Source: DATKZS01 sp035527835 [NCBI: bacterium]
Lineage (GTDB): Bacteria > RBG-13-61-14
Assembly (NCBI GenBank): GCA_035527835.1
Contig: DATKZS010000221.1
Location: 1 to 35,859, forward strand
Reading direction: 5' to 3'
Length of the DNA: 35,859 nucleotides
Shown: in pieces, positions 8,056-15,793 of the stretch
Numbering within the stretch: position 1 is the stretch's first letter
Layout of the letters: each line of letters opens with the position of its first letter
Notes under the pieces: model-generated
The model's database searches: none
The model's input: only the letters and a program-made list of their open reading frames with translations
What the model was told of the DNA's origin: nothing
Program-made: the position numbers and the translations under genes

Positions 8056-9654
8056 ATGAAATTGTTGAAAAACGGAAAGCTTATTGCTTCCGCCCTTGCG
8101 CTCATCCTCGGGCTTGCGCTGGGGGCAGGAATTCTCGCGGCGGAGGACGGCGAGGTCATCGAGAATGACATGACCGTGGGCAAGGTGATCGGCGCCATGG
8201 TGAAGCGTTTGCCCAGCGTGTGGAAGATATCGCGGGAGGCGAAAAAAGTGGCGCGGGACCTGCCGGATTATCAGGGCGAGGTGCCGGCGCCCGGCTCGGA
8301 GCTGATCTACTCCTGGATCGAGGAATTATGCCAGACCCCGCACCGCCGGCCCGGCACTGCGGAGGACCACGAGGCCGAGCAGTTCATCGCCGCCAGGTTC
8401 CGCGAGTTCGGCCTGGAAAACGTCGCGCTCGACCCCGTGCCCCTCACCGTCTGGACCGCCGAGAGGTGGTCGCTCGCAGTTGACGGCGCCGAGGTCCCGA
8501 GCTTCTTCGTGGTCAACACCGGCTTCACCGGGCCCTCCGGCGTGGCCGGCCCTCTCGCCTACGTCGGCGTGGGCCAGCCAAAGGACTTCGCCCAGACCGA
8601 CGTCAAGGGCAAGATCGTGGTCGCCGACGTGCCCTTCCCCTATCTGCCGTCGGGCGCCTTGCTCAAGACCTTCCACTCCGCCTTCGCCGTGTCCGACCCC
8701 GGCCACGTCATGAAGTTCTCCACCGGCCAATACCTCAACTTCGTGCGCCAGAACTTCATCGGCGGCACCGACAACAAGAACGCGCCGCCCGGCGACGTGT
8801 ACTGGAACGCCTACAAGCGAGGCGCCGTCGCCGTCTGCCTCATCCTCCGCGACCAGCCCTCCAAATACAACACCCATTACGGGCCCTACGACGGAGTCAT
8901 GAAGCCCATGCCCGCGCTGTGGATCGGCAAATATGACGGAGACAAGCTCCGGGAGCAGGCCCAGGCCGGGGCGCAAGCGTCGCTGGTCCTGGAAGGCAAC
9001 ACCGCCCCCGGCGTCATGCACAACGTCTGGGGCATACTCCCCGGACTCTCCGACGACGTCATCCTGGTGACCTCCCACCACGACGCCCCCTTCCAGGGAG
9101 CGACGGAGGACGGCGCCGGCGCGGCCCAGGTGCTGGCCCAGGCCTGGGCCTGGTCGCGGGTGCCCAAAGAGCGCCGGCCCCGCACCATGGTCTTTGTCGT
9201 GGACGGAGGACATTTCTACGGCTCCCTGGGCGGGCGCGCCTTTGCCCGCGAGCACCAGGACATCATGGCCAGCGTTAAAATCCTCATCACCCTGGAACAC
9301 CTCGGCGCCAAGGAGGTCCGCGAAAAAGACGGAGAGTACGAGCCCACCGGCAAGACCGCCCTTACCGTCATGTTCACCTCGCCCGACCCCCAGGTCGTCG
9401 GCGCCGTCATCAAGGCCTTCGCCAAAAAGCCGCCTCAGTTCACCGCCTCCATCCCCTCCGACTTCTTCGGCAAGGCCCCCACCTCCGACGCCGCCGGCTA
9501 CGTCCTCGAATCAGGCGTCCCCGTCATCTCCTGGATCGGCTGCCCCTACTATCTGCTGGACTCGGAAGACACGCTCGACAAGATCGAAAAGAGCGAGCTA
9601 AAGCCAATAGCGGAGACGGTGACGGAGCTGGTCAAGGCTTATATGGCGAGGTGA
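8056..9654 (+). CDS. Exported M28-family peptidase-like protein, altered metal site
   Basis: This 532-residue protein has a signal peptide (MKLLKNGKLIASALALILG) and, in the middle, a PA-like insert (GPLAYVGVGQPKDFAQTDVK). The C-terminal domain has the M28 aminopeptidase layout. H341-x-D343 and D352 match zinc ligands. The usual EE pair is replaced by G385-H386 in DGGHFYGS, the NLDMVG Asp by Glu414, and the final His before EDTLDKI by Leu. It may therefore bind metal differently or be non-catalytic. The start at 8056 is chosen for GGGAGGACCAGG and the following signal peptide; an upstream in-frame ATG at 8014 adds an unlikely 14 residues. It is probably in one unit with GH20, 79 nt upstream. 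Confidence 0.78.
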   Translation: MKLLKNGKLIASALALILGLALGAGILAAEDGEVIENDMTVGKVIGAMVKRLPSVWKISREAKKVARDLPDYQGEVPAPGSELIYSWIEELCQTPHRRPGTAEDHEAEQFIAARFREFGLENVALDPVPLTVWTAERWSLAVDGAEVPSFFVVNTGFTGPSGVAGPLAYVGVGQPKDFAQTDVKGKIVVADVPFPYLPSGALLKTFHSAFAVSDPGHVMKFSTGQYLNFVRQNFIGGTDNKNAPPGDVYWNAYKRGAVAVCLILRDQPSKYNTHYGPYDGVMKPMPALWIGKYDGDKLREQAQAGAQASLVLEGNTAPGVMHNVWGILPGLSDDVILVTSHHDAPFQGATEDGAGAAQVLAQAWAWSRVPKERRPRTMVFVVDGGHFYGSLGGRAFAREHQDIMASVKILITLEHLGAKEVREKDGEYEPTGKTALTVMFTSPDPQVVGAVIKAFAKKPPQFTASIPSDFFGKAPTSDAAGYVLESGVPVISWIGCPYYLLDSEDTLDKIEKSELKPIAETVTELVKAYMAR

Positions 9655-9733
9655 GACGCAGCGGGAGCGCCGGCGCGCCGGCAGGTTATAAACCGCGGAC
9701 GTGGTGCATCGGTAAAGGACTTATGATAATATA

Positions 9734-9970
9734 ATGGACATGGCGCGACCAAAGAAAAAGGACCTGGAACTGGTTTTCCTGGTCGAAGAAGACCCCGAAG
9801 GAGGCTTCACCGCGCGGGCCCTGGGAGAATCAATTTTCACCTCGGCCGACGATCTCGCCGGCCTGCGGGAAAATATCCGCGACGCGGTCCTCTGCCATTT
9901 CAACAACGCCGCGGACCGGCCCACCATCGTGCGCCTCCACCAGGTCCGCGATGAGGTGATGGCGCTTTGA
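9734..9970 (+). CDS. HicB-like antitoxin-family protein
   Basis: This is a 78-residue protein of the family often mislabelled as a 2-oxoisovalerate dehydrogenase subunit. FLVEEDPEGGFTARALGESI resembles the HicB partial RNase-H fold, and the conserved tail VRLHQVRDEVMAL is present. Such genes sit directly upstream of a HicA-like gene, as here. ATG at 9734 and 9740 are both possible. AAAGGA at about 9713 is too far away to decide. A TATGAT at 9722 could be a -10 box, but no good -35 is seen. By analogy the role would be to neutralise the HicA-type RNase and repress its own operon. The partner downstream appears broken at its start. Confidence 0.72.
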   Translation: MDMARPKKKDLELVFLVEEDPEGGFTARALGESIFTSADDLAGLRENIRDAVLCHFNNAADRPTIVRLHQVRDEVMAL

Positions 9971-10208
9971 AGTTGCTCGCGACGTCGCGGGGACCGAACT
10001 GGCAAAAGCCCTGACCAGGCTGGGGTACGAGATCACTAACCGGACCGGGAGCCATATCCGCCTCACCACCCCATCTCACGGCGAACACCACGTCACCATC
10101 CCCGCGCATAATCCGCTCCGCATCGGTACGCTTAATGCCGTCCTCCGCGACGTGGCCGAACATCACGGCCTCACCCGCGATGAATTGCTCCGGGAAATAT
10201 TCCCCTGA
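9967..10208 (+). pseudogene. HicA-like toxin gene with frameshifted or missing start
   Basis: From 9969 the frame reads EVARDVAGTELAKALTRLGY, then a Gly-Ser-His (NRTGSHIRL) and TIPAHNPLRIGTL. That is a complete HicA-type double-stranded-RNA-binding RNase core, ending at TGA 10206-10208. There is no ATG, GTG or TTG in this frame after the stop at 9957. A TTG at 9967, overlapping the HicB TGA as expected for this pair, starts TTG-AAG-TTG but is one base out of frame with the rest. One extra base near 9976 would restore a normal HicA (M-K-L-x-R-D-V). The cause could be a real deletion, a sequencing error or +1 recoding at CTT-TGA (9965-9970). It ends 2 nt before the convergent MFS gene. Confidence 0.7.
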
Positions 10209-10210
10209 TC

Positions 10211-11533
10211 CTACTCCCATGGAGCTCTTGTATCTTCTCGGAGCCGCGGCCGCCTGGTCGAGATGATCAGCGCCGCCGCGGCCAGGTTGACCGCGATGAA
10301 GAAATAGTACGCTCCGTTATATGAGTGGGTCAGGTCAAAGCTCCGGCCCATGGCCCAGGGACCGAGGCCCTGCAACACGATGAGCAGCGCCAGGTACTTG
10401 GCCACCCGTGCGAACGACTCCCGCCCGAAAAAGTGCGCCACCATGATCGGGAACGTCGAGTTTACCCCGCCCATTGAAAACCCGTAGATCACGATGAACA
10501 AAATCAGCGCCGGCAGCGAGCCTTGCAGCAGAATCAGCGCCAGCGACACGCCGCCCACCGCCATCAGCGTCCCCGCCACCCGGCGCGGGTCGAACCGGTC
10601 GCAGAGCATGCCCCAGAAGAACTTGCCCATCGTGCCCGTGAGCGCGGTCGCCGCCATCATGTACATGGCCGTGACGTCGTCGAACCCGGTGTGCGCGAAC
10701 CTGGGCTTGAGCTGCGACATCACCCCCGAAACGCTCGCCAGCACCAGGGCGTAAGCCAGCCCGATTTTCCAGAACGCCTGCACCCGGAGCAGGCGGGAAA
10801 GGTCCCATAACGGCGCGGCCCCGGAACCGGTCATTCCGGCCGGGCCGGACGCGCCCGCGGGCCCCGCCATGGCCGCCACCAGCGCGTCATCCTCCGCCCC
10901 GTCCGGCCTGAGCCCATGCTGCTCCGGCCAGTCCCGGACCAGGAACCAGCAAAGCGGCGAAACCGCCAGGATGGAAACGCCGATCCACAGATACGCCGAA
11001 GCCATCCCGGTCCGCCCCATGATCGCGAGCGCCAGCACCGGCAGCACCACCCCCGACACCGAGATGCCCGCCGTCGCGAACCCCAGCGCCCGGCCGCGCT
11101 TCATGATGAACCAGTTGTTCACCGCCGTCGCCGACACGATCCCCGCCATGGCCCCGTTGCCCAGGCACAGCAGCGAATAGAGCAGGTAAAACCACCGGAT
11201 GTCCGTGACCCGCCCCATGAAAATAAAGCACACGCCCGCCAAAAGCGGACCCAGCGCCATCAAGATCCGCGGACCGATCTTCGTCACCAGGGTCCCGAAA
11301 ACCAACTGGCTCACGATGGCAACCGCCGGGCCGATCATCAGTGACCGGTTGATCTGGGTGTACGTCCAGCCCCGCTCCTTGACCAGCGGCTCCATGAACG
11401 CGTTGAAAACATAAAAGCCGGTCCCCGTGGCCATGAAGTTCACCACGAACGCCATGCCCGCCACGTACCAGCCGTAGAAGATCATATTTTGGCCCCGAAC
11501 CGTCATTGCCACCGCGTTGGGAATGCGTATCAT
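10211..11533 (-). CDS. MFS transporter, oxalate/formate-antiporter-like
   Basis: This is a 440-residue inner-membrane protein with about 12 hydrophobic segments in two halves, split by a hydrophilic loop at about 205-245 (RDWPEQHGLRPDGAED). The N-terminus FYGWYVAGMAFVVNFMATG and the first-half GPRILMALGPLLAG resemble the OFA/monocarboxylate branch of the major facilitator superfamily, which moves small organic anions. The start at 11533 has GGAAG 5 nt upstream; internal ATGs at 11506 and 11485 (directly before FYGWY) are alternatives. It is transcribed divergently from VapBC and converges on the HicA-like gene. The substrate is unknown. Confidence 0.85.
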   Translation of the reverse strand: MIRIPNAVAMTVRGQNMIFYGWYVAGMAFVVNFMATGTGFYVFNAFMEPLVKERGWTYTQINRSLMIGPAVAIVSQLVFGTLVTKIGPRILMALGPLLAGVCFIFMGRVTDIRWFYLLYSLLCLGNGAMAGIVSATAVNNWFIMKRGRALGFATAGISVSGVVLPVLALAIMGRTGMASAYLWIGVSILAVSPLCWFLVRDWPEQHGLRPDGAEDDALVAAMAGPAGASGPAGMTGSGAAPLWDLSRLLRVQAFWKIGLAYALVLASVSGVMSQLKPRFAHTGFDDVTAMYMMAATALTGTMGKFFWGMLCDRFDPRRVAGTLMAVGGVSLALILLQGSLPALILFIVIYGFSMGGVNSTFPIMVAHFFGRESFARVAKYLALLIVLQGLGPWAMGRSFDLTHSYNGAYYFFIAVNLAAAALIISTRRPRLREDTRAPWE

Positions 11534-11562
11534 GGCGCTTCCGGAAAAGCAAATACCTATGC

Positions 11563-11598
11563 TTGCAAAATGAAAATTGTATGATAAACTAAATCATA
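11563..11598 (+). promoter_or_regulatory. Candidate vapBC promoter and autoregulatory operator
   Basis: TATGAT (11580-11585) and ATCATA (11593-11598) form an inverted repeat with a 7-nt spacer, 37 bp before the VapB start. A weak promoter pair, TTGCAA (11563) and TAAACT (11585) with a 16-nt spacer, overlaps it. VapBC complexes usually bind such palindromes in their own promoter. The match is only moderate. Confidence 0.38.
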
Positions 11599-11634
11599 AG
11601 TACCAGGCAATATTATATGAAAGGAACTTGTGCC

Positions 11635-11838
11635 ATGAGGACCACTATCAATGTTGACGATGCCATCATAGATAACCTGATGGAAGTGACGGAGGCCAAA
11701 AGCAAGACCAGCGCCGTTAACAAGGCGCTGACCGATTACGTACGCCTTAAAAGGAAGGAACTGCTTTTAAGTCTGCCTGGGAAGATCAAGATAGATGTTG
11801 ACTGGCGGAAGACACGGGAGCCGAGAAAGCATGGCTGA
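11635..11838 (+). CDS. vapB: VapB-family antitoxin
   Basis: This is a 67-residue antitoxin. The N-terminus MRTTINVDDAIIDNLMEVTE is a ribbon-helix-helix DNA-binding segment of the VapB type. The C-terminus (IDVDWRKTREPRKHG) would bind the toxin. The start at 11635 is preferred over ATG 11617 because AAAGGAAC lies 7 nt upstream and the family begins at this point. The last 8 nt overlap vapC. The sequence is visibly more AT-rich than its neighbours, consistent with a mobile toxin-antitoxin cassette. It is probably autoregulated through the palindrome at 11580-11598. Confidence 0.82.
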   Translation: MRTTINVDDAIIDNLMEVTEAKSKTSAVNKALTDYVRLKRKELLLSLPGKIKIDVDWRKTREPRKHG

Positions 11839-12241
11839 GACCCTGGTCATGGCGGACACCTGCATCTGGATAGATTATTTCAACCGTCCGGGCAGCAGGG
11901 TCTCTCAACACCTTGGGGAATTGATCCAGGATGAGCGCGTGGCCCTGGTGGGCCCGGTGCTGGCGGAGCTGCTGAGCGGCACCAGGACCAAAGAAGAACT
12001 CGATCTAATAAATGAAACCCTCGACATACTCCCATACTACGAGGCGGACCTCAATGCGTGGAAGATGACCGCCATGATAATGCTCCAATTGAAAAAGCAT
12101 GGAAAGACCGTGAAGTTGATAGATGCATTGATCGCGTCACTGTGCATAACAAATAAATTGCGGCTTTATTCAATTGACAAGGATTTTGACCACATTGCAC
12201 ATAGCTTCCCCATGCTCATCCATTATCGTCATGGATCCTGA
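11831..12241 (+). CDS. vapC: VapC-family PIN-domain RNase toxin
   Basis: This is a 136-residue PIN-domain ribonuclease. The acidic residues of the active site are visible: Asp in MADTCIWIDYF, Glu in PVLAELLSG, Asp in KLIDALIAS and Asp in YSIDKDFDHI. VapC toxins cut tRNA or rRNA when freed from VapB. The start ATG at 11831 overlaps the vapB stop by 8 nt, a usual coupling; ATG 11849 is an alternative that would begin at MADT. The gene is intact, so the module is probably functional. The RNA target cannot be read from sequence. Confidence 0.88.
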   Translation: MAETLVMADTCIWIDYFNRPGSRVSQHLGELIQDERVALVGPVLAELLSGTRTKEELDLINETLDILPYYEADLNAWKMTAMIMLQLKKHGKTVKLIDALIASLCITNKLRLYSIDKDFDHIAHSFPMLIHYRHGS

Positions 12242-12328
12242 AATCATCCACTTGCTGATTCCCCCCGCATGATGCTTACATGGGATTATTGCTGTCGGCC
12301 GCAACCGCCGCTGCGGTGGTTCTCGCAT

Positions 12329-12358
12329 TTGACTTTGCCCATGCAAATGGTCTATTAA
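12329..12358 (+). promoter_or_regulatory. Candidate promoter of the acyl-CoA ligase gene
   Basis: TTGACT at 12329-12334 and TATTAA at 12353-12358 are 18 nt apart. The predicted transcript start, near 12365, leaves a leader of about 40 nt carrying the GGGGGGAGGGG ribosome-binding site at 12389. An imperfect hairpin (AACCGCCG/CGGTGGTT, about 12303-12320) lies just upstream and may end vapBC transcripts. Confidence 0.4.
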
Positions 12359-12405
12359 AAGCCTTAATCCGATTCGTCTGGTCGACGAGGGGGGAGGGGT
12401 AAAAC

Positions 12406-13929
12406 ATGAAGAGGACGATCAAGGATCTATTGATTGAGCGGACCGAGAAGCACGCGGACAAGACCTTCCTGTTCTGGGAGGACGAGGAGATAAAATATTC
12501 CCGGCTCCTTGACACCGCCCGCCGGGTCTCTTCGAGCCTTATGCTGCGCGGCCTGGAGAAGGACGACAAGGTCTGCATCTGGGCCATGAACCGGCCCGAG
12601 TTCATTTATATGATGTTGGGTTGCGCCTTTTCCGGCACCGTGCTCACCCCCATCAACACCCAGTTCAAGGCCGACGAGGCCCAGTACATCCTCCAGAACT
12701 CGCAGGCCAAGGTCCTGGTCACGCAGCCGTCGTTCGCGGAGATGGTCGAGAAAATCCGGCCCTCCTGCCCGGACCTTAAAGAGGTCATCATGCTCGACGA
12801 GGCGCCGGGCGACACCGTGCCCTTCAACGACCTTTACGAGCCCAAGAAGATCGTGGACCGCGAGATCGGGGAGGAGGACATCGCGGGTATCATCTACACC
12901 TCCGGCACCACCGGTTATCCCAAGGGGGTGCTCCTCACCCATCACAACTACCACTTCAACGCCTGGGAGATCGTGGACGCCGCCCAGATGACCGAGGCCG
13001 ACCGCTTCCTCTGCATCCTGCCGCTGTTCCACGTCAACGGCCAGCTCGTTACCGTGTATTCGCCGCTCTTCGCCGGCGGCTCCATGATCCTGTTGAAGGG
13101 CTTCTCGCCCAAGGACTTCCTGCCCAAGCTCGAGCGCTACCAGGCCACGGCCTTCTCCGGCGTGCCCACCGTGTACGCCATTTTGAACAACCTGCCCGAC
13201 GCCGGGCAATACGATCTTTCCAAGCTCCGCTTCTGCATCTGCGGCGCGGCCCCCATGCCGGTCGAGGTCTTCGAGACCTTCGAGCGCAAGTACAAGGCGT
13301 TCATCCTCGAGGGCTACGGCCTGTCCGAGGGCACCTGCGCCAGCTCCATCAACCCGCTCGACGCTCCCCGCAAGATCGGCTCCATCGGCCTGCCGTTCAA
13401 GGGACAGGAGCTTAAAATTTTCGACGACAAGGACCAAGAGGTGCCCCGCGGAGAGGTCGGCGAGATCGTGGTCCGCGGCGAGAACGTGATGCAGGGATAT
13501 TACCGAAACCCCGAAGCCACCGCCGCCACCCTGAAAGGCGCATGGCTCCATACCGGCGACCTCGGCCACCAGGACCAGGACGGATACTTCTTCATCGTCG
13601 GCCGCAAAAAGGAGATGATCATCAGGGGCGGCGAGAACATCTATCCCAAGGAGATCGAGGAGGTCCTGTATAAACACCCCGCGGTCCTCGACGCCGCCGT
13701 GGTCGGCCTGCCCGACAAGATCTGGGGCGAGGAGGTCGCCGCCTTCATCGTGCCCAAGCAGGGCCAGGAGATCAAGGACACCGACGTCATCGAGTACTGC
13801 AAGGGAAGACTAGCCAACTACAAGTGCCCGCGCATGGTCTTCACCTGGGCGGAGCTCCCCAAGACCGCCACCGGCAAGATCCAGAAAAACCGGATCGTGG
13901 AAAAGTACCTGAAGCAAAAAGGCCAGTGA
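12406..13929 (+). CDS. Acyl-CoA synthetase (AMP-forming fatty acid-CoA ligase)
   Basis: This 507-residue enzyme activates a carboxylic acid with ATP and CoA through an acyl-AMP intermediate. The ATP-binding loop YTSGTTGYPKGV is at 164-175. The adenylate motif GYGLSEGT, the TGD hinge (LHTGDLGHQDQDGYFFIVGR) and the C-terminal catalytic Lys in PKTATGKIQK are all present. Length and motif order match medium/long-chain acyl-CoA ligases of the FadD/CaiC type. The start has a strong purine-rich ribosome-binding site. It stands alone between two toxin-antitoxin modules, so context gives no substrate. Aromatic or short-chain acids remain possible. Confidence 0.9.
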   Translation: MKRTIKDLLIERTEKHADKTFLFWEDEEIKYSRLLDTARRVSSSLMLRGLEKDDKVCIWAMNRPEFIYMMLGCAFSGTVLTPINTQFKADEAQYILQNSQAKVLVTQPSFAEMVEKIRPSCPDLKEVIMLDEAPGDTVPFNDLYEPKKIVDREIGEEDIAGIIYTSGTTGYPKGVLLTHHNYHFNAWEIVDAAQMTEADRFLCILPLFHVNGQLVTVYSPLFAGGSMILLKGFSPKDFLPKLERYQATAFSGVPTVYAILNNLPDAGQYDLSKLRFCICGAAPMPVEVFETFERKYKAFILEGYGLSEGTCASSINPLDAPRKIGSIGLPFKGQELKIFDDKDQEVPRGEVGEIVVRGENVMQGYYRNPEATAATLKGAWLHTGDLGHQDQDGYFFIVGRKKEMIIRGGENIYPKEIEEVLYKHPAVLDAAVVGLPDKIWGEEVAAFIVPKQGQEIKDTDVIEYCKGRLANYKCPRMVFTWAELPKTATGKIQKNRIVEKYLKQKGQ

Positions 13930-13980
13930 GACCCGTCACGCATCCGGCCCGGCGGCCTCCGGAAAAGACCGCCGGCGGCC

Positions 13981-14008
13981 TTGACATTCGGTCTGAATTC
14001 GGTATCAT
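13981..14008 (+). promoter_or_regulatory. Strong sigma70-type promoter of the Phd/RelE module
   Basis: TTGACA (13981-13986) matches the -35 consensus exactly. It is followed after 16 nt by TATCAT (14003-14008), five of six matches to the -10 consensus. The start codon at 14030 is preceded by CAGGAGAGG. The promoter follows directly on a GC-rich imperfect hairpin (CCGGCGG/CCGCCGG, about 13949-13976) that could end the ligase transcript. Confidence 0.65.
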
Positions 14009-14029
14009 AAAAAGACAGGAGAGGATGCC

Positions 14030-14311
14030 ATGAACATTACCCGGGACATCAAGCCGGTGACTTATCTCAAGTCCAGGACCAAGGATCTGTTGGACCAGAT
14101 CAACGAGACGCATCAGCCGGTGATCATCACGCAGAACGGCGCTCCCCGCGCCGTGATCCAGGACCCGAAGAGCTATGAGGAGATGCGGAACGCCATCGGG
14201 ATCTTGAAGCTGATCGCTCAAAGCGAGGAGGAGATCAGGGAGGGCAAAGCCATTCCCCAGGAGCAAGTGTTCGCGGAAGTTGAGAAGATTTTGCGCGACA
14301 AATTAAAATGA
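14030..14311 (+). CDS. Phd/YefM-family antitoxin
   Basis: This is a 93-residue protein. The N-terminal half (RDIKPVTYLKSRTKDLLDQI, then VIITQNGAPRAVIQDPKSYEEM) is the Phd/YefM fold, which binds the operon's operator. The C-terminal half is charged and helical (EEEIREGKAIPQEQVFAEVE) and would wrap the toxin. CAGGAGAGG supports the start. The stop overlaps the toxin start by 4 nt (ATGA), so translation is probably coupled. It is expressed from the consensus-like promoter at 13981 and probably represses it together with the toxin. Confidence 0.9.
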   Translation: MNITRDIKPVTYLKSRTKDLLDQINETHQPVIITQNGAPRAVIQDPKSYEEMRNAIGILKLIAQSEEEIREGKAIPQEQVFAEVEKILRDKLK

Positions 14312-14643
14312 GACGTGAATTTGAAGTTCAATGGTCCCCAGCCGCGAGAAATGACCTGATCACGATAGCTAAATACATCGCGGCGGACCGCCCCCACAAT
14401 GCTCTCAACGTTTTCAACACCATCAAGAGCAAGGCCTCAAGCCTGAAGGTTTTTCCGGAGAGGGGCCGAATCATCCCGGAACTCCGCGATCAGGATATCC
14501 CGCTCCATCGCGAGCTTGTCATCTCCCCCTGGAGAATCATTTATAGAATATCCGAAAATAAGGTTTACGTCTTGGCCGTCCTCGATTCCCGCCGGAATAT
14601 CGAAGACCTGCTCCTGCAACGACTTACCGATCCGAAAAGCTAA
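14308..14643 (+). CDS. RelE/ParE-family toxin
   Basis: This is a 111-residue protein. VQWSPAARNDLITIAKYIAA, FPERGRIIPEL, ISPWRIIYRISENKVYVLAVLDSRRNIEDLL match the RelE/ParE superfamily, with the usual Arg-rich C-terminal strands. ParE members poison gyrase and RelE members cut ribosome-bound mRNA. The PWRIIYRI and DSRRN pattern is common to both, so the target is not decided. The start overlaps the antitoxin stop by 4 nt. It is intact and followed by a GC hairpin at 14686. Confidence 0.9.
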   Translation: MRREFEVQWSPAARNDLITIAKYIAADRPHNALNVFNTIKSKASSLKVFPERGRIIPELRDQDIPLHRELVISPWRIIYRISENKVYVLAVLDSRRNIEDLLLQRLTDPKS

Positions 14644-14685
14644 AGAGCCAAAGACTCACCGGCCCGATTGCGCCCGGATAATGTT

Positions 14686-14702
14686 GCCGGCGGGCCGCCG
14701 GC
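14686..14702. terminator. GC-rich hairpin between convergent genes
   Basis: GCCGGCG, a 3-nt loop, then CGCCGGC gives a perfect 7-bp stem midway between the toxin stop (14643) and the metallophosphoesterase stop (14710). It lacks a T-tract, so it would be a weak or factor-assisted bidirectional terminator. Confidence 0.35.
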
Positions 14703-14709
14703 GTTACTA

Positions 14710-15786
14710 TTAGAAGATGACGTTCTCTTCCGTCTGGTGCGTTCCCTTCCAGATTTTGAGCCGGGTCCGGGGCCTTCGCTTTTCCGGGTAGTCAATGAAC
14801 ACGTAGGTCATGCGCCGGGTGCGGCCGAGGTTCGGGATGTCCAGGTGGATGATGTCGTTCCACGTGCCCGTGTTCACGTACAGCTTTTCCTTGCCGAAGC
14901 GCCGGAACGCCGGCTGGTGGTTGTGGCCCAGGATCACGGTGTGGTAGCCGGGCCGGGCCAGGATCTTGCGCGCCTCCTTTTCTAGCGCCGGGATAATGGA
15001 GAGCTCCGTGAGCAGGCCCCACGTCCGCTTCACCTCGCCCCACTGCTTCCACCGCCCACCTGAAAGCTGGTGCCGAATGAAGAAGGCCACCAGCCGGATG
15101 AGCGCCGGCAACGCGAACACCGGATTAAAAAACAGCCCGAGCAAGAGATACCGGCTGAACGGCTGCACCCGGTCAATCCACGGCTTCTCCTTCTTGATCG
15201 CGTTCAAGTACTCGATCACCCACACGCTGCCCCACGGCAGGTTGAGGATCACATCACCCCGCTGGTCCTTGATAAACAGGCGGCCCGGATCGAACCGGTT
15301 GGCCGCCGTGTACTGCTGCCCGTGCTCGACCCAGATCCCGTCGAAGCTGTAGCTGAACCCCGGATAGTGCACCTCCGCTTCCAGACGGTTATTGAACTCC
15401 TGCCGCACCGCGGGCCACAAGATGGCCGGGTCATGGTTCCCCACGATGTAGGTGAGCCGGTGGTGGGGCGCCGCCGCGAATTTCTTCAAGGCCTCGAAAA
15501 GCTCCGCATGCCCCGCGAAAATCGCCCGCGCCTTGCCCACCGCCTCCGCCTCCGTCACCTCCGTCGGGGTCTCCTCGCCGTACTGCACCTGCAGCGTGTT
15601 CAGAAAATCACCGTTCAGGATCAGCTCGACCTCCGCCCGCTTGAAATCATCGCTCATGTAATATTCCAAAAACGAGATGAACCGGCCGTCAAAGATGAAC
15701 GCCTCCAGCGGGTTCACCTCGCCGTCCTCCATCAGTTGCCCCGTCCCGATGTGGAAATCGCTGATCACCAGCTTGTAACGGTCCAT
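14710..15786 (-). CDS. Calcineurin-like metallophosphoesterase
   Basis: This 358-residue protein carries all metal-binding motifs of the calcineurin-like phosphoesterases in order: SDFHIG (D and H near residues 9-11), LNGDFL, IVGNHD and, near the C-terminus, ILGHNHQPAF. Between the third and fourth motifs is a hydrophobic stretch (YLLLGLFFNPVFALPALIRL) that could anchor it to the inner membrane. It probably hydrolyses a phosphomonoester or diester, and some relatives act on UDP-sugar lipids (LpxH-like). It starts 7 nt after the FAD oxidoreductase stop, so the two form an operon read from the promoter near 17145. The substrate is unknown. Confidence 0.87.
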   Translation of the reverse strand: MDRYKLVISDFHIGTGQLMEDGEVNPLEAFIFDGRFISFLEYYMSDDFKRAEVELILNGDFLNTLQVQYGEETPTEVTEAEAVGKARAIFAGHAELFEALKKFAAAPHHRLTYIVGNHDPAILWPAVRQEFNNRLEAEVHYPGFSYSFDGIWVEHGQQYTAANRFDPGRLFIKDQRGDVILNLPWGSVWVIEYLNAIKKEKPWIDRVQPFSRYLLLGLFFNPVFALPALIRLVAFFIRHQLSGGRWKQWGEVKRTWGLLTELSIIPALEKEARKILARPGYHTVILGHNHQPAFRRFGKEKLYVNTGTWNDIIHLDIPNLGRTRRMTYVFIDYPEKRRPRTRLKIWKGTHQTEENVIF

Positions 15787-15793
15787 TCCCCGC

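Noticed and set aside
9669-9682. Terminator at GCCGGCGCGCCGGC after the M28-like gene
   Set aside because: It is a perfect 14-bp palindrome but has no loop-compatible centre or T-tract, so chance in GC-rich DNA is likely.
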